64,000 nucleotides of DNA, from assembly GCA_046530735.1 (NCBI GenBank), contig JBHEQV010000006.1, forward strand, positions 1-64,000, in the 5' to 3' direction. The position numbers were made by a program, and so were the translations under genes. The notes under the pieces are model-generated. The model saw only the letters and a list, made by a program, of their open reading frames with translations. It searched no databases and was not told where the DNA came from. This DNA comes from Arsenophonus sp046530735. Its GTDB lineage: Bacteria > Pseudomonadota > Gammaproteobacteria > Enterobacterales > Enterobacteriaceae. Of this stretch, positions 1 to 11,425 are shown piece after piece; the first letter of the stretch is position 1, and every line of letters starts with the position of its first letter.

Positions 1-625
1 TAGAAGGACGTGGCTTAATCATATCTTCCTAAGGGGTTGTTATGGGAGATGGTGTCTTTAATTTTAAAATACAATGGCAAATATATTCTTTGGTGCGCAG
101 GATCAACGCTGTTTTGTATACAAAGCTCATGCGATACCTTTTGTTACCTAAAGGTATTCAGCATCGAAAGTTAAACTTGAGCTGTAGGGAAATTTGATTA
201 CCAAAAAAAAACCGTGATGCCTCCACAATAAACTCCTTGATATTTTTGTTGGGAAGGTTTCCAGAATAAGTATCTCTGCAGCGATGAGAAATGTTAGAGA
301 GTAATCAAAAAGAACTGCTAGCATTCTATGCCTTTATTCCAACGAATTATCGGGCGTCGTAAGAACGACGAATCCAATTTAAATATCGGCTTTTGTAACA
401 GTGAGACTTAAGGCGACGAAGTCGATATATGAAGTGCTATAGTTCAAGAAAAATAACCTTTTCAATCCTATTTGAATTGCTAGAGTCTGCTTAGAAAATC
501 TGTAACCGACTCAGTAGATTTAATCTTGTTTGATGCTACTAGTAAACAAAATCTAATTTAAGTATGGAGAATAAATAGATTTATGAAACATCATAGCGGA
601 GTGGTAGCCTGAGTGGCATATACTA
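1..625 (+). mobile_element. IS256-family element, 3' half, degenerate
   Basis: This is the C-terminal half of a dead IS256-type transposase that continues from before the window. It aligns by eye with the copies at 20965-22330 and 59190-60530. The relic of the segment encoding the family's WVHK motif lies near 120-140, and the element's 3' tip (a toothed 'gaagcatcagag'-like stretch) lies near 580-600. Stops occur in all frames, so no product is expected. Confidence 0.75.
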
Positions 626-779
626 AGATTTGTTAATAACTCTGTCAAATCTTACAAACTAAAATATATATTATTAAATATTTTATAGAATAAAATAATA
701 GGTTTTATTGGTCATTTAGGCTGAGGTAATTTACCATGTGAGCTTTATGTTGTGAGTAGCATGCTAAAGGTAAAATTTT

Positions 780-1335
780 ATTAGATAACATCAATATTTT
801 GAGTTTTGAGTGATGAACAAGATATTGCGTTATTAGGTGCTAAAATAAGTATGATTTTCTAAAAGCAAGCTATATTTCGATATCAATATATGATAATATT
901 ACTTTGAATGCCTTTTTTTGAGAAACTCTCTTTAATTGAAAGAGAGGAACATTTTCAATGGGTGTCAATTAAAGTTAATCTTTGGAATGAAATAAAAAAA
1001 AATTTTTGCATAGTGATTATACTTTAACATATAGTTAGCAGCAGTGGTTGTGTATTGCTTCTTATATTTTAATCAGAGTAGAATATTATTATTAGATAAG
1101 TCTTATTTAGTACTTGACCCTATTAAAATAGGACGTATTGAAGAGTTGATAAGTGAACTGAAATTAGATATACTGTAGTAATATCATATATTATATGCAA
1201 TAAGGCCGCATATTGCTACAACTATAACGATAGTTATATATTTAGATGAATTTATTGAATTTAATCATATAGATACTATATTTACCACACATACAGTAAA
1301 ACAGACTGAAGAGTATATTACTGGCTGACCGATAC
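780..1335 (+). pseudogene. pstB: pstB relic, phosphate ABC transporter ATPase
   Basis: Pieces of the PstB ATPase can be read in order across several stops and frameshifts. They include a segment like the intact 'YDNIAF..FEKLS', then the stretch around the signature and Walker B region ('LDPI.TGRIEELI.EL'), and finally the C-terminal 'LGE.IEF..TD.LFT...KQTEDYITG'. The Walker A half is missing or beyond recognition upstream of 780. PstB would drive high-affinity phosphate uptake with PstSCA, but this copy cannot make a protein. An IS256 relic abuts its 5' side. No phoU could be recognised downstream, where it lies in relatives. Confidence 0.8.
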
Positions 1336-1339
1336 GGTT

Positions 1340-1690
1340 AATATAGGGAATTAGATAAACGCATTTCCTATTAATTTGAGAATAAAATAAAAATATGGTG
1401 AGGGGGGGGACCCATTTTCCAGATTTCCAGCATGATTGTGATCAATATGAGATGTATTGTGCTCAATATTATTGGAGGTTAAAAAAATAAAATATATACC
1501 AGTTATGGTGTTGTTGATATTCTAAAACACTTAATTCAGATTTATTTCTTTGATGAAATCACAGAGGAAGCAATAAATAAACAGGTTTGCTGTTATGATT
1601 TTTAGCTTTTTAGTAATCAATTACCATGTTTGATTGGCATCAAAGTCTGATGAAGTTATTATAAAATCTGGTATATATCAGTTAAACTAC
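1340..1690. other. Unassigned stretch between pstB relic and IS256
   Basis: This gap has no usable ORF. A run of seven or eight G at about 1401-1408 stands out in otherwise AT-rich DNA. A broken plus-strand frame around 1490-1600 looks coding-like, but I could not match it to a family. I see no RNA gene. Confidence 0.4.
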
Positions 1691-2850
1691 GTTCTCCACT
1701 CTGATACTTCATGAATATATTCTCCATATTTAAATTGAACTTTGTTTAACACCATTAGTCAACAGGATCAAATCCCTTTAGTTAGATCAAACTTCTTTAT
1801 AATTTCAGGATATGCTGAAAACTTTGCAACAAAACATCAATGGATTTATACTTAGAGGCATCGGAGTCTCTTTAGCTAGCCAAATATCCCGAAGCTTACC
1901 TTAACTTTTTGTTGCATGCTTTTGTGGAGTAAAGTTAACGCATTAGCTATTTTATTCACACAACAACATTTAGTGCTGTGTATCCGAGAATGTCTTTATC
2001 ATTACATTCCAAAAGCTAATGGTAGCATCTCTCGTAACAACTATGGGAGATACGGTTAAGCTTTATGCTTACCAGCCATAAAAAAGTTATGCCCAATTCG
2101 ATTCTGATTCTTAATAAGCATTTTCGACTGCAACGGAGCTCTCTTACGTTCATGCGTAGTGCTGTCAATAAATGAGGAGCAGATAAAAGCGATCAGCTTA
2201 TCTGATAAACAGGCATATCCTTTCAGCTAAGAAATAAATATAATGCGTATCGCTTAAATCACGCAATTACCATTGCCTATGCTCTTCAAGCTATTTCTGT
2301 TCAGTCTGTTGATAAGTACTCTCCAGAGAGAGTATGTGCTTTTACCAACCACCCCATAAAGCTTTATAAAAGCAGCGATGGATCTCTGTGTATCTCAGAT
2401 ACACAGCTATGGTGACAACTCGACAGTTTTGCATACGTCAAAATAAGACGGTAGGAACGATCTGCTGAAAGGTATTCCGCTATTGCCTCTCTGATATTCT
2501 TCTGACCTTAGATACTTTAATCTCAACATCATCAATACTTGTCTTGTAGGTTTGCTTCGGAAAATAACCGTCACAGATGATGCCTTTGACTCATATCAAC
2601 AAAAGATAACGTTCAATATGTTTCCTGTAATTATGACTTTGATATTATCCTCAATATCGGTGCTATCAGCTCTCTGACAGAATTACAGATTAGTTCACAA
2701 TAAGAGAAGTCACAGGTAGCATCTGATTTCGCAGATACCTGTGGTAGACTTTTCATGGTATATCATCTCTTTGTTGATCTAATTATTTATGAAATCAATT
2801 ATCAGGATACGTCATCATCTCCAAAACTCTATATATCAGAAATGAGCATA
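1690..2850 (-). mobile_element. IS256-family element, nearly full length, degenerate
   Basis: This is a reverse-oriented copy of the roughly 1.3-kb IS256-type element. Its 3' tip is at the left (near 1690-1750) and its 5' end at the right (near 2830). It aligns along its length with the copies at 25595-26950, 35275-36615 and 41285-42640. Many stops and indels break the transposase frame. Confidence 0.75.
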
Positions 2851-2879
2851 ACTCTTTGAGTAATTGATTTTTGTGGGCA

Positions 2880-2975
2880 ACTAACATTCGATTTTAATGA
2901 TGGAGAACAGATTTATGAAGCATTAAAGTAGAACGTAACTGATTCTACCATACATCAGATTTTTACTAATTCCTA
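2880..2975 (+). mobile_element. IS256 3' tip fragment
   Basis: This short forward-facing scrap matches the extreme 3' end of the IS256-type element (compare 60430-60500). It lies directly against the 5' end of the reverse copy at 1690-2850, which suggests one IS256 copy landed beside or inside another. Confidence 0.55.
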
Positions 2976-3031
2976 GTAGAACACAGGAAATATTAATTGA
3001 AATAAATTAATAAAATTATTAATAATATTAA

Positions 3032-4389
3032 TTAGCATTGATTATTTTTTAATACGGGTAATATTCGACTCAGTTTATCAAAAATCTCTTGATATTCTTT
3101 TTCTGCTGTACTGTCTGCCACAATGCCTCCACCTGCCCAACAATAAAGGTATTGATTTTCAGTTAATAAAGTACGTATACTGATGTTTGTATCCATCGTA
3201 CCGCAGAAACTGATATAACCAATCGCTCCGCAGTAGCTATGGCGACGATGAGGTTCAAGTTCATCAATAATTTCCATTGAACGTATTTTTGGTGCACCAG
3301 TAATTGAGCCGCCTGGAAAACAGGCTTTTAATAGATCAGTGGCATGATAAGAAGAGGATAACTGCGCAATAATAGTGCTGACTAAATGATGGATATCTGG
3401 AAAAGATTCAACCACAAATAGTTCCGGTACACTGACTGTTCCTGGTATTGGTACTTTACCAATATCATTACGTAATAAATCAACTATCATTACGTTTTCA
3501 GCACGATCTTTGATTGATGATTGTAAACGTGTTATCTGTTGTTTATCTTCTTGGGTATCAATCAGTCTAGGTAATGTGCCTTTAATTGGACGTGATTGAA
3601 TTAAATTATCGCAAAGCCAAAGAAAACGTTCAGGGGATACACTAAGTACGCAATGTTGTTCTAAACAAATAAAGGCAGAAAAGGGAGCTTGATTATTTTG
3701 ATTAAGTTTAAGAAATGCTTCCCATTCGTTACCATGATATTTGGCTTTAAAACGTTGGGCTAAATTAATTTGGTAACAATCACCATCTCGTAAATATTTA
3801 TGAATTTTGCTAATTTTATGGTGATATTCCTGTTTTGAAATGTTACTTTTCCATGATTCACAAATTTGAAACTGTTTAGCTGGTATTTTTGTTTGAGTTT
3901 TTAACCAGAATAAACGTTGTTTAATATTTTGATAACTTAATAAAGTTACTATTTTTTTATGGTGATCAACGATTAATGCCCAAAGATAAACACCAATCGC
4001 CATATCGGGAATTCTTAATTCGTTCTTAGCTTGTTCGGGTAGAATTTCTATTCGTCGGCCTAAATCGTATCCCCATATGCCTAAAGCACCGCCTTGGAAA
4101 GGAAGATCCTTATTTGTTACGAAAGTAAAATTAAAATATTCTATTTCACTTTTTAATAGCTCAAAAGGATCAAGTTCTGAGTTAATTTTTTTTCACGATG
4201 AATTTGCGTGATATTAGCTCTTGTTTCTAACGTGGTTATTGGATCAGCTACCATAATATCAAAACGGTTATGTGGGTGATTTGCATTACCTGAATGCAAT
4301 AACATCGCCCATGGTTGGTTGGCTATAGTATTAAAATAATTTAAAGCAGCATCTAATGAATAAGGTAATTGAATTTTTTGTAGTCGCAT
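3032..4389 (-). pseudogene. pabB: pabB, aminodeoxychorismate synthase component I, one frameshift
   Basis: PabB joins chorismate and glutamine-derived ammonia to give 4-amino-4-deoxychorismate, the precursor of p-aminobenzoate and folate. Two overlapping-strand pieces cover the whole protein. The N-terminal piece starts at 4389 and contains PWAMLLHSG and the FDI.VA.P segment. The C-terminal piece runs from about 4190 to 3032 and holds PIKGTLPR, DRAENVMIVDLLRNDIG, PGGSITGAPK and the terminal AGGGIVADS motif. They are joined by a one-base shift in a run of eight A (minus strand, 4188-4195). Across that join the sequence reads continuously into LPFQGGALGIWGYDLGRR in the other frame. All other residues look preserved, so the lesion is young, or is corrected by slippage in the A run. 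I start at 4389 because the family begins there; there is no clear Shine-Dalgarno sequence. Confidence 0.9.
4188..4195 (-). other. pabB: Poly(A)8 frameshift site in pabB
   Basis: A run of eight A on the coding strand sits exactly where the reading frame of pabB changes. Gain or loss of one A restores a continuous PabB. Polymerase slippage at such runs is known to rescue genes in AT-rich insect symbionts; whether it does so here is inference. Confidence 0.75.
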
Positions 4390-4439
4390 ATTTATTATGC
4401 AATGATAAGGGCTATTAATAAATAATACTACCATAAAAT

Positions 4440-4674
4440 AACATTTTTCATAGGAAAAATTATGCTATTATATTATTAATAATAATGTTTAAATAAAAAT
4501 CAGTGAAAAAAATGTTTTCAGTTATGTTAAGGACAAACTATCAAGAGTAATAAAAGAAGCCGTTTAACATATTTATCAAATGATGCCTATAATAATGAAT
4601 ACTGGAGGGGAGCGATTGGCTTAGTCATTAAGGAAATAGAGTTTTACTAAATCTGATATATGATAATTAAAAAA
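4440..4674. other. Upstream region of pabB, no gene seen
   Basis: This AT-rich gap contains TATTATATTATTAATAATAA-like runs near 4465-4487 that could hold a pabB promoter on the minus strand. A GGAGGGGAG stretch near 4603 is not followed by an ORF. Nothing else is supported. Confidence 0.3.
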
Positions 4675-5945
4675 TCGCTTTGCGATAATGCATTTTAAAT
4701 CTTGTTCTCTACCTAAATTGAACGCTATTTTACGCCACTTTAGAAATCAGCAGGTTAACTTCTCTGAGCCGGTTCTAGATTTTTTAAGCAGACGGGAACA
4801 GCTTAAATAGCATTGAAAGAGTTGTTTTTCTTGAGCTACAGCGCTTCGCGAATCAGCTTAATAACCTCATTATCGCAAAAACTGATTCAATCAGATTCAT
4901 TGTTCTTATTGACGTCCAGTTTTTGCTGATAGGAAATCGTAGAATGTCAGTCGGTTTTCTTTATTTTTTTAGATTCTTCATCTATTTTTATGATATCCTA
5001 AAATGTTACTAACAAAACATCAATAGGTTTGTTAGCGACAGCTTAACTCTCTGCTATCCAGACCTATTTCTTGCAGCTAATCTTAACTTTTGATTACATG
5101 TTTTTTGTGGAGTGAAACCAAAACATTACTTGTTTTATATACTTAGGAGCATGATGCTATATATTCAGGAATATCTTTACCATTGCATTCTAAAAACAAA
5201 AGCACTGTCTTCCGTAGCAAGACCTTGGAGGTGCCCCGTTTAAAGAATGCGATTGCAGCTACCATTAAGAAAGTTGAGATTAATTTGATTCTGACTTTTT
5301 GATAGCCATTTTCGATTACAATGAGCTCCTTACCATCCATGTAAGTGTCGCCGATAATGATCAGTAGGCAAAGGCGATCAACATGCTTGGCAGACAGCAC
5401 ATATGTTTTCAGCTAAGAAATACATGTAGCGCAATATCGCCGCTTAAATCATGCAGATACCAAATGCGTCTGTACTCTTTAAGTCATCACTGTTTACTGT
5501 TTCAGTCTTTATAAAAGGTACGTACTGGCATAGAGAAATCCTCATGTGCATTTTTAACGAAAATGCCTCCCCAGAATTTCGTGAAATAACCGGTAAATGC
5601 CAGTAATAGCAGTCATAAAAGCAACTTTTAAACGTATTTTATATACTTCAGATAAGTCGATAGCAATAAGGTCTTGAACTATAATTTTCTGTCGATGCGT
5701 GAGATCCCCCCTCTTGACCTTAGATACTTTAATCTCAATATTGCTAATAGTAGATTATACGGGTTGATGTAGCACATAACCGTTATGGTGTCAATATTAT
5801 TGCTGACAAAGTGTCGTTCAGTCTATTGTAGCAAAATGTGTTAGAGCTCACCCGTCGATGACGCTATCTATCAGCCATCTGGAATTTAGCATTAGAGATG
5901 AGTTTATGGAAGGAATCAAAGATAAATATCTAGTTTCGTGAATAT
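4675..5945 (-). mobile_element. IS256-family element, degenerate
   Basis: This reverse copy has its 3' tip near 4675-4760 and its 5' end near 5945. The short ORF at 5143-5400 is a fragment of the scrambled transposase frame and not a gene. The alignment partner copies are the same as for 1690-2850. Confidence 0.75.
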
Positions 5946-6099
5946 ATACTAATAGGGTAGGTTTTTATACTATATCATTTCTATGTTGTTTAAATTATCT
6001 ATAAAATCAATTAAGCTTAAATAGGATGCCCTTCTATGCAATTTAGGAGTATAATTAGTGTTTCATAAAATAACAATTTAGTTGTTGTTAGTTATAGTT

Positions 6100-6145
6100 A
6101 ATTTTTTAATAAAATAAATAAGCGTATTTATTTTATTAAAAAATT
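6100..6145. repeat. Perfect 21-bp inverted repeat with AGCG loop
   Basis: Bases 6100-6120 and 6125-6145 are exact reverse complements around the four-base loop AGCG. The stem is made entirely of A and T. It lies about 180 bp beyond the stop codon of gnd (minus strand) in otherwise gene-free DNA. It could act as a bidirectional transcription stop, with a T run on each strand, but lacks the GC stem of a classic terminator. Confidence 0.8.
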
Positions 6146-6323
6146 TATTTAAAGATCAAAAATAAATATTTTTATATTAGCGTATAATGTATAAATCTAT
6201 TTATTTTGGATAGATATGAAGCTAAAATAAAAACAGTAGTAAATAGATTATAATTTATCACTAACTAAAGCTAATGAAACTGGCCTTTAACGTTAATAAT
6301 AAAGGCTATATAATATAATCAAT

Positions 6324-7745
6324 TTAGCTACCCTTAGTTTCTAACCATTCAGTATGAAAGATATCCTTTTTATCAATCCGTTTATAAGTATGAGAGCCAA
6401 AATAATCACGTTGTGCTTGAATTAAATTTGCCGGTAAAACAGCAGAGCGATAACTATCGTAATAAGAAATTGCTGCTGTAAGCGTGGGTAATGGAATACC
6501 ATTTTGTATACCAAAGCAGATAATATCCCGTAATGATTGCTGATATTCATCAGCAATGTTCTTAAAATAAGGCGCAAATATTAAGTTCGCTAAAGATAGA
6601 TTTTGTCTATACGTATCAGTAATTTTTTGCAAAAATTGCGCCCGAATGATACAACCAGCACGGAAAATCCTGGCAATCTCACCATAATTTAACTGCCATT
6701 GATATTCATCTGATGCCACTTTTAATTGTTGAAAACCCTGAGCATAGGAAACGATTTTACCTAAATAAAGTGCGCGGCGGACTTTTTCAATAAATTCCTG
6801 CTTATTACCTTTAAATGAATTAATAACGGGCCCAGTGAGGATTTTTGCTGCTGCTACTCGCTGCGCTTTTAAAAATGAGAGATAACGCGCAAATACCGAT
6901 TCAGTAATAAGCGTAGCAGGTACTCCTAAGTCTAGAGCGCTTTGACTGGTCCATTTTCCAGTTCCTTTATTAGCAGCTTCATCTAATATTAGATCAATCA
7001 AATAATTACCAGTTTGCTCTTCTTTTTTATGAAAGATATCCGCTGTAATTTCAATTAGATAACTATTTAACTCACCTTTATTCCATTCAGTAAAAATATT
7101 GGCTAATTCTTCATTATTTAATTTTAATACCTTTTTAAGTATTGAATAAACTTCAGCAATCAGCTGCATATCAGCATACTCGATCCCATTATGCACCATT
7201 TTTACATAATGGCCTGCACCATCAGGACCAATGTAGCTTACACAGGGCTCACCATCAGCCTTAGCTGCAATTTGTTGCAATATAGGTGCCACTAAGTTAT
7301 AAGCCTGTTTTTGTCCACCAGGCATGATAGATGGCCCTTTTAATGCTCCCTCTTCACCACCAGAAACACCGGTTCCAATAAAGTTAAATCCTTGCGCTGA
7401 AAGTTCTTGATTACGTCGGATAGTATCCTGGTAATAAGTATTACCACCATCGATTAGGATATCACCTTTATTAAGGTAAGGTATTAAGGAATCTATGGTT
7501 TTATCTGTCGCTTCACCCGCTTTTACCATTAAAAAAATACAACGAGGTTTTTCTAATGAATTAATAAATTCCTTAATAGTATAGCATGGAATTAATTTTC
7601 TACCTGGATTTTTTGTGATCACTTCATTACTTTTTTCTTTAGAACGATTAAAAATCGAAACTGAATAACCTCGGCTTTCAATATTGAGTGCTAAATTACA
7701 TCCCATAATAGCCATACCAACTACACCAATTTGTTGTTTTGACAT
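6324..7745 (-). CDS. gnd: 6-phosphogluconate dehydrogenase (decarboxylating)
   Basis: Gnd converts 6-phosphogluconate to ribulose 5-phosphate with release of CO2 and NADPH, the last oxidative step of the pentose phosphate pathway in the cytosol. The 473-residue frame is intact and close to the 468 of E. coli. It shows the N-terminal nucleotide fold (GVVGMAIMG, then NRS at about 33-35 for the NADP phosphate), the GTGVSGGEEGA loop, the catalytic KMVHNGIEY block near 185, DEAANKGTGKWT near 260, and the C-terminal AQRDYFG.HTYKR segment. A strong AGGAGT precedes the ATG by about six bases. It stands alone, convergent to nothing nearby and divergent from yegH. In relatives it lies in the same polysaccharide-locus neighbourhood as yegH. 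Confidence 0.97.
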   Translation of the reverse strand: MSKQQIGVVGMAIMGCNLALNIESRGYSVSIFNRSKEKSNEVITKNPGRKLIPCYTIKEFINSLEKPRCIFLMVKAGEATDKTIDSLIPYLNKGDILIDGGNTYYQDTIRRNQELSAQGFNFIGTGVSGGEEGALKGPSIMPGGQKQAYNLVAPILQQIAAKADGEPCVSYIGPDGAGHYVKMVHNGIEYADMQLIAEVYSILKKVLKLNNEELANIFTEWNKGELNSYLIEITADIFHKKEEQTGNYLIDLILDEAANKGTGKWTSQSALDLGVPATLITESVFARYLSFLKAQRVAAAKILTGPVINSFKGNKQEFIEKVRRALYLGKIVSYAQGFQQLKVASDEYQWQLNYGEIARIFRAGCIIRAQFLQKITDTYRQNLSLANLIFAPYFKNIADEYQQSLRDIICFGIQNGIPLPTLTAAISYYDSYRSAVLPANLIQAQRDYFGSHTYKRIDKKDIFHTEWLETKGS

Positions 7746-7975
7746 GAATTACTCCTGTCTGATAATTAATATCCACAGTTAACGAGAAAATATATTTTAT
7801 ATATTGATATATTAACTTATTCTATAGTTTGATGATAGTAATTTCATGCCTTTAAGAACACTATATTTTGACTAAAAACGATTAAAAATGTTTTTATATT
7901 GAAATTTTTGTTTAAAGTGACCATTATTCGAATGGTTCGGCATAAACCGTCATATTAAAAGGTAAAATAAATTTT
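7746..7975. promoter_or_regulatory. Divergent gnd / yegH intergenic region
   Basis: This 230-bp AT-rich spacer separates two divergent genes, so it must carry both promoters. TATAAT-like stretches are plentiful (for example TATATTGATATATTA near 7799-7813), and no single promoter can be chosen from the sequence. Confidence 0.45.
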
Positions 7976-9535
7976 ATGGAATGGATCGCTGATCCCACGA
8001 TGTGGGCGGGGCTTCTTACTCTTATCGTACTCGAAATCGTGCTTGGCATTGATAATTTAGTCTTTATTGCTATCTTAGCTGATAAATTGCAAGATAAATT
8101 ACGTAATAAAGCAAGAATGACTGGTTTAACATGCGCACTATTTATGCGTATTATCTTATTGTTTAGTCTCACTTTACTTGTTTCTTTAACTAATCCTATC
8201 ATTAACATCTTAGGTCATCCATTTAGTACGCGCGACATCCTGATGCTTGTTGGTGGTTTTTTTTTGCTTTTTAAAGCCACTATGGAGCTGAATGAACGAT
8301 TAGAAGGTAAAGATGAAGAATCTGGTAAACAACGCAAAACAGCCAAATTTTGGGCTGTTGTAGCACAAATTATTGTATTAGACGCTATTTTTTCACTTGA
8401 TTCAGTAATTACTGCTGTTGGCATGGTTGAGCACATTGCAATTATGATAGCAGCGGTTACTATTGCTATGATATTAATGATCATCGCCAGTAGACTATTA
8501 ACTATGTTTATTAATACCCATCCAACTATAGTTATTCTCTGTCTCAGTTTTTTACTTATGATTGGTTTCAGCTTGGTAGCTGAAGGATTTGGTTATTTAA
8601 TACCGAAAGGATATTTATACGTCGCTATTGGTTTCTCTATTATGATCGAATCGCTTAATCAATTTGCATTATTTAATCGACGTCGTTTTTTAAAAGAAAC
8701 TAAATCACTGCGGGAAAGAACTGCAGAAGCAGTATTGCGAGTTTTAAATGGTCAACATGAATGCGCTGAATTAGATCATCGCACCACTGATTTAATCAGT
8801 GATAGTAATGGTATTTTTGATCCACAAGAACGACAAATGATTGTTCGTTTATTAGGATTTGCTCAACGTAATGTTAGTAGCATTATGACTTCGCGCCATG
8901 ACGTTGAGTATATTGATATCAATAAGCCTTCAAATAAGTTACTTTCATTGCTAGAAAAAAAACCACATACACGTCTTGTTGTTACGGATGAATCAATAAG
9001 CGATGAGCCTGTTGGGGTTATACATGTTATTGATATATTAAATCAACAATTAAAAAAACAAAAACTTAACTTACATGTGCTTATTACTCAACCACTAATT
9101 TTTCCTGAAGGCTTATCACTACTTCAAGCATTAGAACAACTTCGTAAAGCTCATACCCATTTTGCCTTTATTGTTGATGAATTTGGTTCTGTAGAAGGAA
9201 TTGTTACGTTGACGGACATTATGGAAACTATTGCCGGTAATATGCCGATCAGTGAAGAAGAGGTAGATTCTCGTCATGATATTCAACAATTAGAGGATAG
9301 CCGTTGGGTTGCTAATGGCTTCATGCCTTTAGAAGATCTGATCCTTTATGTATCAATTACGCTTGATGAAAAACGAGAATATCAGACGATTGCCGGATTA
9401 TTAATGGAGCGTTTACAACGAATGCCTGTTGTGGGTGAACGTATCAAAATTGAAAATTGGATTTTTGAACCGTTAGAAGTTACCAGTCACCGCCTTAAAA
9501 AGGTATTGATATCACCTTCCCTACAAATTGGCTAA
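7976..9535 (+). CDS. yegH: YegH-like TerC / CBS / CorC membrane protein
   Basis: This intact 519-residue inner-membrane protein has the three-part build of E. coli YegH and its paralogues YoaE and YtfL. Residues 1-235 form a TerC-type membrane domain of about seven helices, with the acidic IVLEIVLGIDNL and VLDAIFSLDSV motifs that carry metal-binding Asp residues in TerC proteins. A CBS pair follows at roughly 295-420, and a CorC_HlyC domain at about 430-515. The function is not firmly known; the family is linked to metal ion homeostasis or export. I chose yegH over yoaE because the next genes are asmA, dcd and udk on the opposite strand, as in E. coli. The Shine-Dalgarno is weak (AAAGG, spaced far from the ATG). 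Confidence 0.9.
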   Translation: MEWIADPTMWAGLLTLIVLEIVLGIDNLVFIAILADKLQDKLRNKARMTGLTCALFMRIILLFSLTLLVSLTNPIINILGHPFSTRDILMLVGGFFLLFKATMELNERLEGKDEESGKQRKTAKFWAVVAQIIVLDAIFSLDSVITAVGMVEHIAIMIAAVTIAMILMIIASRLLTMFINTHPTIVILCLSFLLMIGFSLVAEGFGYLIPKGYLYVAIGFSIMIESLNQFALFNRRRFLKETKSLRERTAEAVLRVLNGQHECAELDHRTTDLISDSNGIFDPQERQMIVRLLGFAQRNVSSIMTSRHDVEYIDINKPSNKLLSLLEKKPHTRLVVTDESISDEPVGVIHVIDILNQQLKKQKLNLHVLITQPLIFPEGLSLLQALEQLRKAHTHFAFIVDEFGSVEGIVTLTDIMETIAGNMPISEEEVDSRHDIQQLEDSRWVANGFMPLEDLILYVSITLDEKREYQTIAGLLMERLQRMPVVGERIKIENWIFEPLEVTSHRLKKVLISPSLQIG

Positions 9536-9544
9536 AAATTATAT

Positions 9545-11223
9545 TAAAGAAATAATAATTTCTATGCTAGTTTTTATTGATGTTAACTAATAATTCCATG
9601 TTTGCAGATTCTTTGCTAAAGTTAACTAACTATTACCATCTATATTTATAGCACCAGCAAAATAAGAAACTAAATTTCAGAACGATGGTAGCATACCGTT
9701 GCTAAGTTTTATATCAACTTTTAAATTTCAATTTGAGTATTATCTTCAAAATTATGAGGGTTGTCAACCTTATCAGTTAAGCGTGAAAGTCATGTTGAAT
9801 CAATGAGGCTATATGTAATCCTGTTAATTATGTCTTGGATAAGATCACATTAGCGTTACCAGACTAAAAATTTAACAACATAAATTTATCATAACCCGGG
9901 TTTCCTGATAAATTTGCTTATAATATCTAATGAATCATCTAGTTTAATTGGTATGTCAACTGCTTTGCAGTAAAGGAGGAAACTTAACATGATTAAATTT
10001 GTGTTTAGCCGTAAAATAACCGGACTATTTTCATGATCTAACCTCATAGGTAATTTAAAATTTCTACCTAATAACTAATTTCTAGTTGACTAATAGTTAA
10101 TAACACTTTATTATTAAGTATTTTAGATTTAAAGATATCGACAACTAAACCTCGATATATGAGTTTATCAACAGATATTGTTGCTTGAAATAGAAATTGC
10201 TTTAAATAACTTAAAGCATAATTATCAGTTTTAGTCAACGGAATAACAGGATTAGTACTTATTTTAGGTGTTATTCTTATTTCTGTTAAGTTATGTAATA
10301 AAGGTTATTAACCTAAATATCTTATTTAGCTAGTTTACTGGAAGTAATGTTTAATTGATAATTTAGAAATTTACCTAAATGAGTAACAACTAGATTGCAT
10401 TTAAATTATTATCATTGATTTTAATACCTAAATTAGAAAGAGCTATTTCGGCTTGCTGAATTATTAAACAATAAAGTTGTATTGCCGCTAATTCCATCTG
10501 TTAGTAACTTAATACCACTAATTTTATATTTTAATTAATTTTACTTGCGATTTGATGCGGATAATTTTAAATATTCAGTTGCTTTTTAAAGTAAAAAGCT
10601 AGCTTTTTGTGATCATTACGCTCACATTACTATTAAAATTAACGATAATAAAATGATCATTCTTCCCTTCTTTGGAAGGTTGAGAATATTACGCATATTT
10701 AATTTGGTATTATTATCTAATTGTCGTCAAATTAATAAACTATCAATCACTTTAATTTTTATTAAACTCAAATAACCATTTATAATCATTATTGTCTTTC
10801 CTACTAATACGCTTAGTGGATTCTAGAGCAATTAGGGTTTATGGATTTAATTTTGCTTCACAGTCTGGAGTGGTGTGCAAAACTGCCTTACAGGCTATAA
10901 TCTATTCAACAGATTGTTGATGGGAAATTAACGGCCATAAGAAGATATCAAGCTGTATATTATTTTACACTAATGACGATGTGCTTTACCGCGCTTAGAT
11001 CTGTGAGTGAATAGATCCAGTAATGATACTTAGATTTGACCATAAATGCTAACTCATTTCTCTTTAAAAATCTAAATAATAGCCATTTTTATTCAATTTT
11101 ATCAATTAAATAGTGACGGAAATCACTGGGATTAATAAGCAATACTGCTATCGTTAACCCTCCTAAGATAACCAGGATCAGGATAGCTAATGTGATTATA
11201 AATAGTTTCATCACCGTTTTCAT
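9545..11223 (-). pseudogene. asmA: asmA relic, outer-membrane assembly / lipid transfer protein
   Basis: AsmA is a large periplasmic inner-membrane-anchored protein that affects outer-membrane biogenesis. The start is readable: an N-terminal hydrophobic helix from 11223 followed by LLINPSDFRHYL, matching the LLVNPNDFRDYM of E. coli. Further homologous pieces appear in the right order: an IKVIDSLLI block near 10760, a KLIYRGL..D block near 10180, and a C-terminal HNFEDN...IKLSNG block near 9740. Stops and frameshifts separate them, so no protein can be made. It lies downstream of dcd in the same orientation, as in relatives, and its loss leaves udk-dcd as a two-gene unit. Confidence 0.85.
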
Positions 11224-11425
11224 CAAGGGTATTCAAACAACTAATTAATGATTTCATCTTTATATAGCTTTATCTTTATATAGATTTTTTCGTAAATTAA
11301 ATAATATAATTATATTTAATGTAACATTATTTAGCAAAATACGAGTTATTAACTTAAAATATTACAATTTGTGATTATTTTTACTATCTTCATTAATCCC
11401 ATTATTCTCATTCCTACGAGCATTA

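Noticed and set aside
7924..8484. Two minus-strand ORFs within yegH
   Set aside because: They are shadows of the strongly coding yegH plus-strand frame.
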